Shown in pieces: positions 36,678 to 48,624 of a DNA stretch of 64,000 nt. The DNA lies in NCBI GenBank assembly GCA_033239525.1, contig BSYO01000002.1, positions 18,219,901 through 18,283,900 on the forward strand, in the 5' to 3' direction. A program made the translations under genes and the position numbers. The DNA comes from Nepenthes gracilis. Lineage: Eukaryota > Streptophyta > Magnoliopsida > Caryophyllales > Nepenthaceae. Position 1 is the stretch's first letter. Each line of letters begins with the position of its first letter. The notes below the pieces were generated by a model. The model did no database searches, was not told the DNA's origin, and saw nothing but the letters and a program-made list of their open reading frames with translations.

Positions 36678-37271
36678 GTTCCAATGTCAATAGTCAGACG
36701 ATTTTCTCATTAATTTAAAGGATAATTACACTCCAAAATTAATACCCTACACTCACTATCATGAAATACCTTTTAGTATAGGTATCGATTTCGGGAGCTA
36801 ACCGGACCGTTAGAAACCCGATTATAAACTCAACTCCTCCCAAACCAAAATAGAGAGAGGAAGGATACTCAAATGAAAAGTGCACTTAAACAGAGTCATT
36901 TTCTCCCAATTCATACTCATCCTAATCATCTTTTAAGCTTTCCACATCTTTATTTCCGCACCTTTCTATTTTTAAAAGAAATATTATTTATTTGAGTATC
37001 GATGGATATATCGAGGAAGAAATTTTATATATTACTAACCTCTAATTTGTCTTATTATAATACGTAAGGCAAAGATTTGTAGTCATGAGGATTGGATCCA
37101 CTTACATTCGGATCAACTAAGTGATCAACCTAGTTTCTTGATTCGTGTAATAATATAAATTTTTAAAATATATTAATTAATAATTAAAAATTTTAGAGAA
37201 ATTTATTTAGTTTTATTAAATTATAATTATTTAATATTTATTGAATGGTTGTATTATTATTTTTATTAAAG
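36678..37271 (+). promoter_or_regulatory. Proximal promoter region of the Tubby-like gene
   Basis: About 0.6 kb of AT-rich unique-looking DNA lies between the LTR fragment and the TATA box. No specific transcription-factor site is claimed. Confidence 0.45.
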
Positions 37272-37279
37272 TATAAAAT
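37272..37279 (+). promoter_or_regulatory. TATA box of the Tubby-like gene
   Basis: TATAAAAT precedes a GA-rich leader start (GAGAGATCGAGAGAGAGAG from about 37,299). Transcription should start about 25-35 bases downstream. This is inferred from position: the only strong TATA within 400 bases of the leader. Confidence 0.55.
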
Positions 37280-37299
37280 GATGGAGACAGCTTTTCGAG

Positions 37300-38773
37300 A
37301 GATCGAGAGAGAGAGAAAGAGAGAGGAGGAGCTCAAGAGGGAGAAACCGTGATTAGAGCAGGGGACCTGAAAGACTAAAATCCGAGGAAAGAAGAACAAC
37401 TCGTGGACGGTAGTCTACTACAGCTGATCTCGTTTTCCAAACAATTGTCTTTTTTGGAGTTCTTATTTCTCCAATGTCTTCAACGATCTGAGCTTAGATC
37501 TGTGCATTGTTTCTCTTTCTGGTCGGTGGATTTCTGCCTAACCTTTCTGTTTTCCTTTGAATTTTTCCATTTCAGCTATTTTCCCCAGTAAGCTCCAGCT
37601 TCCGATCTCTCTACTTCAATCCTTTCTCTCTCTTCACTTTCTTTCTTCTGCGCGTCTGTGCTGGCGAGTAAGTTGTCCGTTTTTTCTGTGTTTACTACAC
37701 AGAATCCGAGTTTTTTCTTTTTTTTTTTTTTTTTTTTCAATCTCTGGTGTTTTTTGTTATTATGTTTGTGTCCTTGCAGAACTAGCATAATTAGCACCCC
37801 TTTCAGATGTAAAGAAGGTAAAATGAGTTCTTTGCTGATGAAGCTGAATTCTCTATTGTTGCAGGTAATTTGGTGGAGTTTTACTTGTTCAAGGCTGAAA
37901 AGGTGAAATTTTGGTTGTTTTGATTAGAATTCGTAGCACGACTTTGTGTCTGGCTTGATATTTAGTGGTTAGTTGTTTGACTTTGAACTTCAAACCGTTT
38001 CCGTTCATATTATGTTAGCTGATCTTTTTTGACGTCTTCTGGTTTGAGGTTCTTACGAACTAGAATGGAATTTTTTAATTTTTTTTTTGGTTGAACTTCT
38101 AGGTATGTATATGACTATTGACTTACTCCTTCAAGGTGTTAAGTGCTTACTTTCCCGTGGTCTCTCCGGTTTTGGGGTTTATAGAACTATTGTTTATTAT
38201 CATGTCTTTCTTGCTCTTTGAAATAGAAGGAAAACGCCCCCCCCCTCCCCGCTCCATATGCGGACTTTCTGCATAGTTGCCGGATTTATAAGGCCCCTAC
38301 AAACAACAAAACTTTATTTCTGTTTTGCTTATTGCATAGCTTATCAGTCCCGTGTCTATCTACCATGAATCTAGTCTGTCTCTTTTCAAATTTTTATTCC
38401 GGCTAAATAGGAAAAATATTTTATGGCATTTAACTGGGCAAGATTCTGCAATTTGATTTAAAGAGGACGAATGTCTGTGTTTGCACCTTTTTTTTTTTTT
38501 GAAAAAAGCAGTTTCCTCAAAATTGTGGCATCTTATTGTGCGCTCTGCTTTTATGGGCTCCATGCGAAGCTTTCTTTTTCTTTGGAATCTCCTTTTCTTG
38601 CTCTGCTCTTTTCCTCTTCTGCTGTCCCTTTTCCCCTTGTTGGTTGCTAAGCTTTGCATGTTGGAATTTGAACATGCCTTCTGATTGTTTTCCAGCTGTT
38701 CATATTGGTGGAAGATAATTTAATGCAAGCATATCCAAGATAAAATATTCAAGGTAGTTGTGTATTGGAGCAT
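37300..38773 (+). other. 5' leader of the Tubby-like gene with a probable leader intron
   Basis: The leader exon probably runs from about 37,300 to 37,667, where GCGA|GTAAGT is a strong donor. The matching acceptor TTTTCCAG ends at 38,695 after a T-rich tract, giving an intron of about 1.03 kb and a second leader piece of 78 bases before the start codon. A leader intron is common in plant Tubby-like genes. Two upstream ORFs remain in the spliced leader: ATG at 37,474 (5 codons, stop at 37,491) and ATG at 38,723 (6 codons, stop at 38,743). The intron contains T-rich and CT-rich tracts and no recognisable gene. Confidence 0.55.
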
Positions 38774-41102
38774 ATGTCATTCCGTAGCATTGTTCGTGAT
38801 GTGAGGGATAGTTTTGGGAGCTTGTCAAAGCGAAGTTTTGAAGTGAGGCTTCATGGTCATCACAGGGGGAAATCCCATGGTTTGGTGCATGAATTACATG
38901 ATCCACCCTTGGTAATCCAGAATAGTCGCTGGGCTAACCTCCCACCTGAGTTACTGCATGATGTAATTAAGAGATTGGAGGCAAGCGAAAGTACATGGCC
39001 TGCACGCAAGCATGTTGTTGCCTGTGCTGCTGTTTGCAGGTCGTGGAGGGAAATGTGCAAAGAAATAGTCCGCAGCCCAGAGTTCTCTGGAAAGCTTACA
39101 TTCCCTGTTTCCTTAAAGCAGGTTGGGATATCTTGTTGAGGTTGTGATTTTTTAAAGTAATTGCATGGACTTCACATTCAATGGGAAGCACTGGCTTTTC
39201 ACATCTGTATTAAAACATTTCCCCTAAAGAGGGAAACAATTAATTAATCGGTAGACAAATGCATCCTTACATAGAATATTGTAATTGATGTGTGATTTGG
39301 TTGTCCTTTACAGCCTGGACCACAGGATGGCACCATTCAGTGTTTCATTAAGAGGGATAAATCTAATATGACTTACCATCTTTTCCTTTGTCTTAGCCCT
39401 GGTGAGCCTCTTTGATAATTCCCTTCCTTCTCTTTGCTTTTAAACTAATTCAACTCTGTTATTTTTTGTTGCTTTATATCGAATCCATGGATGTAACTTG
39501 ATGGTCATCTTGACTATGTGCAGTTATTTGACCATTTTAGGGCCTCTTTCTTGATTTTGGTTAACTTCCTCCAACTTTTATGTATGATAAATATGTAACA
39601 AAACAACGTGATAATATTTGTTTCAATATCTTCAAACATTGTGTTGTTACTCAAAAATTGGCTTTCATTGTGCTATTTATGTGATTAGAGTGGAGATCCG
39701 GTATTTACTTTCTGCACAAACTAGAGAGTTTTTTTGGCATTTCTAGCATGCAAATGCTCTCTTCTTCTATGTAACCTGACATTGTGTACTGGACTCTATT
39801 TAGCAATTCATGAAAACTTTTACATCAATAAGAGGGTTGGTCTCAAGGAACTTTACATATCTTATCTCCTTATGCTATAGTATATGGTGTACGCTGCTTC
39901 TGCTTCTCTCTCTTCTCATTTTGTGGTTTTTGTTGTTTGGACACCTATATAACCTTGTTGGAAAAAGATTTCTCGTTGCATGTCTGTTTAGCCGACAATC
40001 TCGGAGCATAGTTTGCTAGGTTTTTCTCGCCCCTCTTTGTGGGCATTGAAAGTATTTATTATGGTGTTTTAAAGTTCCAAGGTGTTTATATTGTGCTATC
40101 TGAGAGGAGTGCTGATTGTATCCATTTCTAAAATAACACCTCGCTTCTAAATGCTGCAAGTTTAGAGAATAGGATCCTAGTTACCAAAATTACTATTTAA
40201 TGTTGAATGTACTAAATATTTCTTAATAATTACCCTTCTATGTGTTCACTGTGGGAACATGGAAAGCAATTATGTTTTTAAGAAAGTAATATGATCTAAT
40301 GTAACTTAGTGCGGAGCAAATATGTTTTGATAAGGCAATGTATCCTAATGAGGGGTAGTATAAAAGGGTATTGTCGTAATCGGAAGTTTAGTTAAGTGGA
40401 AAATCATTGCTGGGCATCCAATGCAAGGAAGTGAATCAATCTATCTATTAGGGATGGAGGGGTTATTTGCCTCTGGCCTCATGTTTATACTGCAAACATT
40501 GCTTTCAGACTTCATGTTGGGGGTGAAACGAGATTGCAATCCTAATGTTGCACAGCAATGAAATGGCATGCACATGCGTGTCCTCCATCCTTTCCTCGCT
40601 CTTAAACGTCATGCTTCTCATCAAATTTACTGTTTTACTGTCCGTTAAATGCTTCCCACTGGCTCTTGCAGCTTTGCTTGTCGAGAATGGAAAATTTCTT
40701 CTTTGTGCAAAGCGAACCAGAAGAACCACTTGTACTGAGTATGTCATCAGCATGGATGCAGATAACATATCAAGATCAAGCATCTCCTATATTGGGAAAG
40801 TAAGGTAATGAGAAGAATTTGTCTCAAGAGTCATTTTGCTAACTTCCTTGGGAGATTAATTGCTTCTAATTAAATGATGCATGAAGAATTTGAAGTTTTT
40901 GCCCCCCTACTAAAGAGGAGGAATTCTGCATTATCTGTTTGATCTGCCCATGAGATCAAAGAATGTCCTACATTGGCTAAGGCTTGAGGAGTTGTAAGAT
41001 CAGCTCAGATTCATGTTCTCATGGCTCTTTAACCCATTGTGTAGCGTGAAAATAGTATGTATTGATTTTGTTATCCCTTTTCCTGTTTTGTGTGTGTGTG
41101 TG

Positions 41103-41133
<31 letters not shown>

Positions 41134-42805
41134 AAGATCACATTCTAACAGGCAACCTTCAGTCATGGTTCCCATTTGATTCACTGAGGACATGATCTTA
41201 TTTATTTATTATTTATGGTTGTTGAACCAACAAACTAGGGACTTTTCAAGCTAATCTCTATTTAATTCTATAGTTATTTTATTCTGTCATTTTTTCAAAG
41301 TGAAAAGGTATTTTGTGTAAAATCTATCTGTACATATTAATATGATGGTCTTGTACTGTTCCTATCAACTCCAGCTTTTGTAGTATTTTCATGTACATGG
41401 TCTGGAAATCTATACCGTATGGTAATAAGGGAGGTGGTTGAAGGACATTCTTTGGCTGTCACTGGGACACCATTAAATGATATGGCATCTATCCATCCAT
41501 TTATTCTTATGTACACCTTTCAGCAACAATGAAGGGAGGAGACTCCATGCCATTTAAGGTGTCCCAAAAGGGCTACTAAATGGTGGTGTTCTAACGCCAC
41601 TGATGAGAGTACATAATTGACAGGCTAACATATGCCACTGGTAAGATAGGATTATTATGAAGGCGTTAGTTGTCTCAATGTTTTCCACTCCATACATCTG
41701 TTGATTTGCGTCATGTTGTGTGAGGAAGGTGTCATTGCTTGGGCGTCAAGGCCACTCTACCTCAGGCATACTCATTGCTTTTTCCACATTGTTACTTTCT
41801 TAATTATCAAGCCTATTTTTCTGAGCTCACATCTCTTCATAGACTCAAAACATTCTTTTTGCTTGCAATCTCTTTCTTTCTATACGTTCTGGTCCTCTGT
41901 ACTTGATGATTTGGTCCTTCAACATTTGCAAACTTTAGGTTCTAATGCATTTCTTCCATCTGGAAACTTTCTTCTTTTCTTTTAGTGATACATATGCCTA
42001 ACTGCTATCTCCACCGTTAAAAGGCAGTTGGGATCTGCAGTTAAATTTATGCCGTCACTGTATTCTAACGAAAACTTCATTCCCATGTTTCAGGTCAAAT
42101 TTCCTGGGGACAAAGTTTATAATTTCCGATACGCAGCCTCCTTATAACAGTTCTCCATCTGCTGCTCCCGGCCGCACAAGCCGGAGGTTCTACTCCAGAA
42201 AAGTCTCCCCAAAAGTCCCCAACGGTAATTACAACATTGCTCAAGTCACGTACGAGCTGAATGTTCTCGGCACAAGGGGCCCACGTAGGATGCTCTGTGT
42301 CATGCACTCAATACCCGCTTCGGCTCTTGAGCCAGGTGGCAGTGTTCCTGGCCAGCCAGAGTTCCTCTCTCATTCTCTCGAAGACTCTTTCCGGAGTGCA
42401 TCTTTCTCTAAATCAATTGACCGCTCCGCCGAGTTCACCAGCTCCCATTTCTCAGACATTGCTGGACCACGTGAGGAAGAAGTTGAGGGCGAGGATAAGC
42501 CATTAGTTCTCAGGAACAAAGCCCCTCGATGGCACGAGCAGCTTCAATGCTGGTGTCTTAATTTCAGGGGAAGGGTAACCATTGCGTCTGTTAAGAACTT
42601 TCAGCTGATTGCTGGCAGCACACAGCCTGCTGCAGGTGCACCGACAACGGCTCAGCCCACCCAATCTTACCACGATAAGGTTCTCCTGCAGTTTGGGAAA
42701 GTAGGAAAGGATATATTTACCATGGATTACCGGTATCCTCTCTCTGCATTTCAAGCATTCACCATCTGTTTGAGCAGCTTCGACACCAAATTGGCATGTG
42801 AATAG
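38774..42805 (+). CDS. TLP: Tubby-like F-box protein, 426 aa, four coding exons
   Basis: Coding exons are 38,774-39,121, 39,314-39,401, 40,672-40,804 and 42,094-42,805. Introns are 192, 1,270 and 1,289 bases, all GT...AG. The pieces join without a frameshift to 1,281 bases including TAG. The protein begins [17 protein letters not shown]. Residues about 51-106 form the F-box ([36 protein letters not shown]), which in this family binds SKP1 of an SCF ubiquitin ligase. Residues about 117-426 form the Tubby domain: basic segment [15 protein letters not shown] near 157-171 where the phosphoinositide-binding residues lie, [74 protein letters not shown], ending FDTKLACE as plant members do. The protein should sit on the plasma membrane by PIP2 binding. 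The length and both domains are complete and no key residue looks lost. The start is the ATG at 38,774; no in-frame ATG precedes it. It resembles Arabidopsis TLP2/TLP6/TLP10-type proteins, but which one is not resolved. Confidence 0.97.
41089..41133. repeat. (TG)n microsatellite in intron 3
   Basis: Two TG runs separated by a TTT break, within the third intron of the Tubby-like gene. Confidence 0.9.
41464..41565. repeat. Imperfect inverted repeat (hairpin) in intron 3
   Basis: The left arm GGGACACCATTAAATG...GGCAT (41,464-41,488) pairs with the right arm ATGCCATTTAAGGTGTCCC (41,547-41,565), about 18 base pairs with one bulge, around a loop of about 58 bases. It could be a foldback element or a small hairpin RNA source; no target duplication was found. 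Confidence 0.6.
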
Positions 42806-43088
42806 TAGTAAACCTGGTAAAAATGAATCACCCCTTCCCCCGCATCCAAAAAAAAAAGGGTTAAAGAAAAGGGAAATTTGAAGCTGGTGACTGTTATCAT
42901 TGGCGTTTGATTGTTGCATGCAGTCCTTGTACAACTCGCACAGATTGAACAGCGACCGAATTCAGCAAAGACGTTAGATTTGGGGTGTCATTGCCGTTGT
43001 TTTTTAAAATTTTTAAATTTCCACCCACAATGGATTACTTGCTTAGACGAAAAGAAGAAAAAGAAAGAACCACCTTCTGTCAAATAAA
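42806..43088 (+). terminator. 3' untranslated region and poly(A) signal of the Tubby-like gene
   Basis: AATAAA lies at 43,083-43,088, 280 bases after the stop codon. It is the first exact copy after the coding end, and the upstream stretch is U-rich, as is usual for plant far-upstream elements. Cleavage should follow within about 30 bases. Confidence 0.6.
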
Positions 43089-46000
43089 ATCTAGAGGTGC
43101 CGTGCTTGCCTATTTATTTTGTGGAAAAAAATAATACAAAACATTAGAAAATATCATACAATGTATTATCTAATTATTGTAATTACCACCATGTCATAAT
43201 TTTCAATTGATCAAATTTAACAAAACTAAATATTTATAATAATTTATGTCATTATATGATGACATCTAATCTATCATACTCAGGAGGTGTATTCAAAATG
43301 AAGGTCACACTTTACCGACCGATTTTGAGAGGCATGCTATGAGCCTTGACCCAATATTCGTACGATTCTGTAATTAACCTCCCAAATTTAAAGGCGAAAT
43401 TTATTGGCTTTTCAAATGATTCACATTTTTTTATAAAAAAATAAATAAATCCAACCAAACTAATAGAATGCCTATGAAATTTATCATTAATTTAATGATA
43501 GAAGGATAAAACATGATACATGTGAAAAGAAATTATAAAATGAATTTTAATTCCCTTCTATAGCTTTAGAGATTTTAGCCTAGTGTGTGTGTACTGTTCT
43601 ATAATTCATGACATAATTAGCAAATTAGGCTAAGCTGAAAAAAATTTAAATTTGTCTCTTTTTGGTAAACTTTAGGCATAAATATGCCATATGGTCTGAA
43701 ATCTAATTAATTCGGCAAGTAATTTTACTAAGTATAAGATTAAAATTAAAGAGCGGGATAAAAATAAAATAGAGATGAGTATTTTAATTAATTTTCTTTT
43801 GGGGCGAGACTCGGTAACTCTAAATAATTGGTTTACCTTATGGTACTGCTGATTACTAAAAAGCATACGTATACTTATTTTCAAAATATATGTTGGATTG
43901 TATTACTTGTTAAGGTACGTAATAATCATTTATATTTCTAATTTTTAATTAGTGACAAAGACTAACATAATAATCATCTCGATTTCTTTATAACTTAAGG
44001 GCCACGGTTGCTGGAGCTGTGTACTGTGTATATTGAAAAGGTCTTGGGCCGGGCGGCTTCTTACTGGACTATGAAAGTCTTGGGCCCAAAAATCTTGGGC
44101 CCAGCAAGAGTATGACCTTTTTTTTCCCTCTTTGATTTGATCTGACTCCCAAGAAATTCACGATCTTGTTTAACAGTGAGACTTGAGACATCAAATCCCT
44201 ACTCTGAGAGGCACAGTCAGGACCCACTCCACAGGTAATAAATGTCATGTCAATGGAAACATCATCATTGAATCCAAATCGCGAAGCATCGCTCAATTAT
44301 GCATAAATTATTGTTTTTTGAGGACTAAAATTTATTGTGAATTTTTTTTTTCTTTTTGGAGATAAGTTATACATCGGCACAGTGCTGCTGATAGTAAGCA
44401 CTGATTCACATTTATATATAAATTTTATAATATGCTGTGAGTATTATATTATTTTATAATACCACCAAATATATAGCAATTTTTAAAATTTTTACTAAAT
44501 TTTGATTAATCATAAAATATATAATGTGTCTTTTTTTTTATAGCTGTTTAATTTAGAGGATTTAGACAATACATTTAATACCTTATATATATATATATAT
44601 AATAATATTTTTGAATTTCAGAGGAGGGTCGTCAGGTCGTCACCATTGGCAAAAGCTTGTATGTGATTGCGTATGGGGGGGAAACACGGCCTTAAATTCA
44701 TTCATGCTATTTGCTTCCTTTTCCTCGTCTTGCCTTTATGTTGTACGCATGACATATCAAAGTTTGTACAAGCAAAGCGCCGCACATGCCTCTGCTCCGT
44801 CTTTAAATGTCCATTCAATTCGTCACCTCAATTATTGCTGAATGGAACTGCCAAGGATGATAATTTCTCACAATTTAACGGTGACTGTAATATCATTTTA
44901 TAAAATATTCATACTTATTCCAAATTTAAATAGTCAATCAAATTAATCACATATTTTCCGATGATTGTATCTCTTGATGGTCAGTGATAATGCAGCGTGA
45001 TATAGATCTCCCAATATGTCACCTTTTTTTTTTTTTTTTGTATTGTATTTTTGAACTAACATATGTTCTCAACAATTACAAAATTGAAAAATGGCAATTC
45101 AATGCGTAAAGCTTTCGGTTCAAAAATGTTTGAATTTATATATATTGAAGTACAAAATTAGCATTGACATAAATGCAGTGTTGTTCTTTTCGCGCCAAAA
45201 ACGACTCATCCCATGGTACTCACCCTGCATAGGGATAGGAATTCAAAACTCTTTTCAGGTAAAGTCAATATTGTAACTATAAAACGAAGAAATATTAAGC
45301 ATGTCGTAGTATTTACTTTTTACCTAGTCCATTTTATAGTGGTGCTATGTTTACAATGATCTGAGCGAATTGATGAGGGGGCAGTGTACCGCATAGGATG
45401 TGATATTGTGCTTGCATTGTATGACCTGGAACCGTTGGATTAAATTTAACAATAGTGATTCTTTTTTAAGAAAATTAAAAACCAAATTTCAAAATAATTT
45501 TGAAAATACTCTCACATGTTGGATTTAATATTAAGGCTGAGGCATGCCGGGAGATGCTACACCTCACCCATGTGGTATTAAGTCCCATAACCGATGCATA
45601 AATGCTTGCTTAAAATTCAAAGAAAGGAAACAACAAATAAGATTGTTATCGACTAGAACAATTGAACTTCAAAGTTTATTAAAATGCAAAGAGAAATTCT
45701 AGTCATCCTATGATCCTTGCTCTACACTAGTGGACACTGTCTGTTGAGACCTCAAGGCTAACAACCTCTTCTCTGTTCGGACATCCAAGAAGATTTTCAA
45801 CCAGTAAGCCTTATAATACCTTACTCTCACTATGTCGTATTATGTAAGAAAATCTCTACTTTTACTTAAGTTTTTGGTCCAATTTAAAATAGAAGAATTA
45901 CACTGATACTTAGAACTAAATAATTCTTGGCAATATGACCTTTTACATATTATTCTTCAATAATATATTTAGTTAATGGCACATGATCATGATTTAAAAA

Positions 46001-46583
46001 GAACTATTCTTTGAAAATGTGAGTTGTGAGAAGAAATATAGTTTTATAATTATAAAACGTTTAATTACCCAAATGTATTAATGAAATCAATTGATTCAAT
46101 TTGTCAATGATTTGTATTATAGGGGTGGCATCAACCTTCTTTTGCTGGTTTTCTAGCCATCACCTTTCCATTACTTTTATTCTTTGGCTGACAATTAGAG
46201 ACCATTTTAGGATATTGGACACACGATGCTTCCACCATCTTTCCTCTTGATGTGTGCTTTATAGTTCTACAGAGGAATTAGTGAATTACCTTTTCTTCCA
46301 ATATGTAGCGACCGAGAAAATTTTGAAAGTTGTTTGACCCAATATTAGACATGTTTGTCCATACGATGACTAAAACATAACCATTAGATGGGTGGCACTA
46401 AGAAAGAAGTCAAGATCTTGCACCTACCTGCAGTTGATGCATTCTTTTGTTTTGATGGGAATAAAATTGAAACTTTTTATCTAAGAAAAATCTGCATTGT
46501 GAAGATGATTGTTCACCGTAACACCAATTTGACTCACTTGCTTTGTTTATTTTAGTACTTTTTGGCTCTATTTTTGAGCTTTT
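43089..46583. other. Intergenic DNA, no gene seen
   Basis: About 3.5 kb of AT-rich DNA between the Tubby-like gene and the copia element. Short open frames on both strands show no recognisable protein. Minor features are a TA run (about 44,586-44,602), homopolymer A/T tracts and a pair of diverged CGTTGGATTAAAT / TGTTGGATTTAAT segments (about 45,431 and 45,520) that could belong to an old small DNA element. Confidence 0.5.
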
Positions 46584-46809
46584 TGTTGGTATAGATCGGG
46601 TTTTAATTTGTCCCCTTATTACCTTCTAAGGTGCTTTATAATTCTTATACATAACATATTTTTGGATAAAACATATGAGAGTGCTTACAAAAAAAAGTTA
46701 AACTTGGTGTCCTAAACCTTGGATTGTGTATGTTGGTTTCGTGCGTCCGTGTGTGTATATATATCAATGTTAAGATGGGTTGCTTGTTTGTGAGTATCAT
46801 AGCCTATGT

Positions 46810-46812
46810 GTA

Positions 46813-46843
<31 letters not shown>

Positions 46844-46846
46844 TTT
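46810..46846. repeat. (TG)n(TA)n and poly-T run in the copia 5' LTR
   Basis: A TG run passes into a TA run and then T homopolymer. It is absent from the 3' LTR, so it arose after insertion and blurs the left LTR border. Confidence 0.8.
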
Positions 46847-48624
46847 TTTTTTTCTATTTCGTAGTCGATTGTATGAACCTACCTAAAAGGCTTGATTGTT
46901 CCCTACTAGAGCGAAGGAGAATCTTCAATAAGGAGGATGAACACGTCTAATACGCAACTAATATGACACACATGTGCTAATAATAGAATATGCATGCAGC
47001 ATGTGTGCCTAAGGAGAACCCATGCACAATGTAGACTGCACTAACACGCTTGACATGCACTTGTAATGGCACACGTGTAAGGATCAAGTTTTAACTTATA
47101 TTAATCATGATTATTAAATTAAAATAAATAAAAGTGAGGTCTAAGGATGTGGAGAATTGGGTCAAAAAGGAAAAGAATTACAAACTCGACGAAATCAAGC
47201 ATATAGCCTGTGCAGCACTATTGCATGCCGGACTCGTGCCGTGGCATGTCTGGAGTGAAAAATCCAATGCCGAGCATGCCTAAAGCATGCCCGAGCGCCC
47301 CAACAAGCACGGATTCCAGAACCTTCAACGCCCGCCCAATGCCCGACCTGCGCTTGAGCATGAGTCTAACATAAAGCTGATCGAGGATCAGTTCCACCGC
47401 ATTTGCAAGCGGTGGAACAATTTGTAGAATGAAAAAATAGAGAGAGAAGGGCCAAAGGAGAGGAAAGAAGAGAAAAAAAGGGGAAAAGCTTCTAGGTAGC
47501 TTATTTCAAAAGGTTCGGAGTAAGAATTTTGATATATCAGGCGGAAGTAAGTGCACCTTTAACTTTATTTTTTCTTTCTTATGATTTATTCCCATTCTTT
47601 TCTAATATTATTGTTCTAATATTTGTTTAAACTAAGATTTTGAAGTAAAAGTATGAAAAATTTATATATTTATCAGTCTATTATAATTTTATAGTAAAAT
47701 TTATTGAGAGCTTCCAATTAATTATCCGTGTCGTAAATATTTATTTTATCTTAAAATTTTCTTCATATTTAGAAATACAAAATTAATTTTCAAATGTTTG
47801 TATTTCATAGTTGTGAATTTTAAAGTATTATATATTATTTGAATATGATAAAAATATATTACATATTTAATTGTGTGACACGTGCTTATTAAATTTGTAG
47901 AAAAGTGTATAAATTTTTATTGCATGATTTACTATTCAAATTTTATGTTATTGAAGTTGACATGATAAAATTATATCTGACATTATGAAAAAAAAAAAAA
48001 GAATGGATTCTACAACTCTGTTAACGAAAATATGAACTGTTTCTCGAAAAGAATGAGAACTAAAAGCTAAGAAATAAAATATAGAGTTTTTCTTAAATTA
48101 AGGAAGTAAAAACTTGGACTAAGAATTATGATTTAGAGGGTAATATTACCTGGTATGCATTAAGATATTGTAGTGGTAGTCAACAAATTGCCCCTAGCCT
48201 GTGGGAAAATAAGGGCGGATTATGACCCTATCTATCGGATTATAGGTATATACCGCTCATTTCTGGGTGTTAAATAAAAGGATGAGGCTTTAGATTATGT
48301 GAAAGCGAGCACAATCTTTTTTTCAATTGTCTGCTCCATTAGTTGTTAAAGTTTACTAACCCTAATCCCTCAAAATAAATAAATTTTTAGTATATTTTGA
48401 CAGATAAAAATAAAAAAAACCAAAATCATATTTTTGTGGCTAATGGTAAGAAAAGAAAAGGATAAGAAACATTAATGATTGCATTCATGTTTATGTTATT
48501 TCATTTGATTCGATTCCTACCTCCGACTATATGATTTTAATTATAAATATGTATATGTATGTTCTTTTTTATTTATATGCCTTGATGAGTATTTGGCTCA
48601 TTTTTTACTATTTTATTAACCCTT

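Noticed and set aside
42503..42934. 143-codon open frame on the - strand
   Set aside because: It overlaps exon 4 of the Tubby-like gene in antisense; codon structure belongs to the + strand gene.
45340..45600. Possible small DNA transposon (MITE)
   Set aside because: Two diverged similar segments were seen, but no convincing terminal inverted repeats or target duplication.
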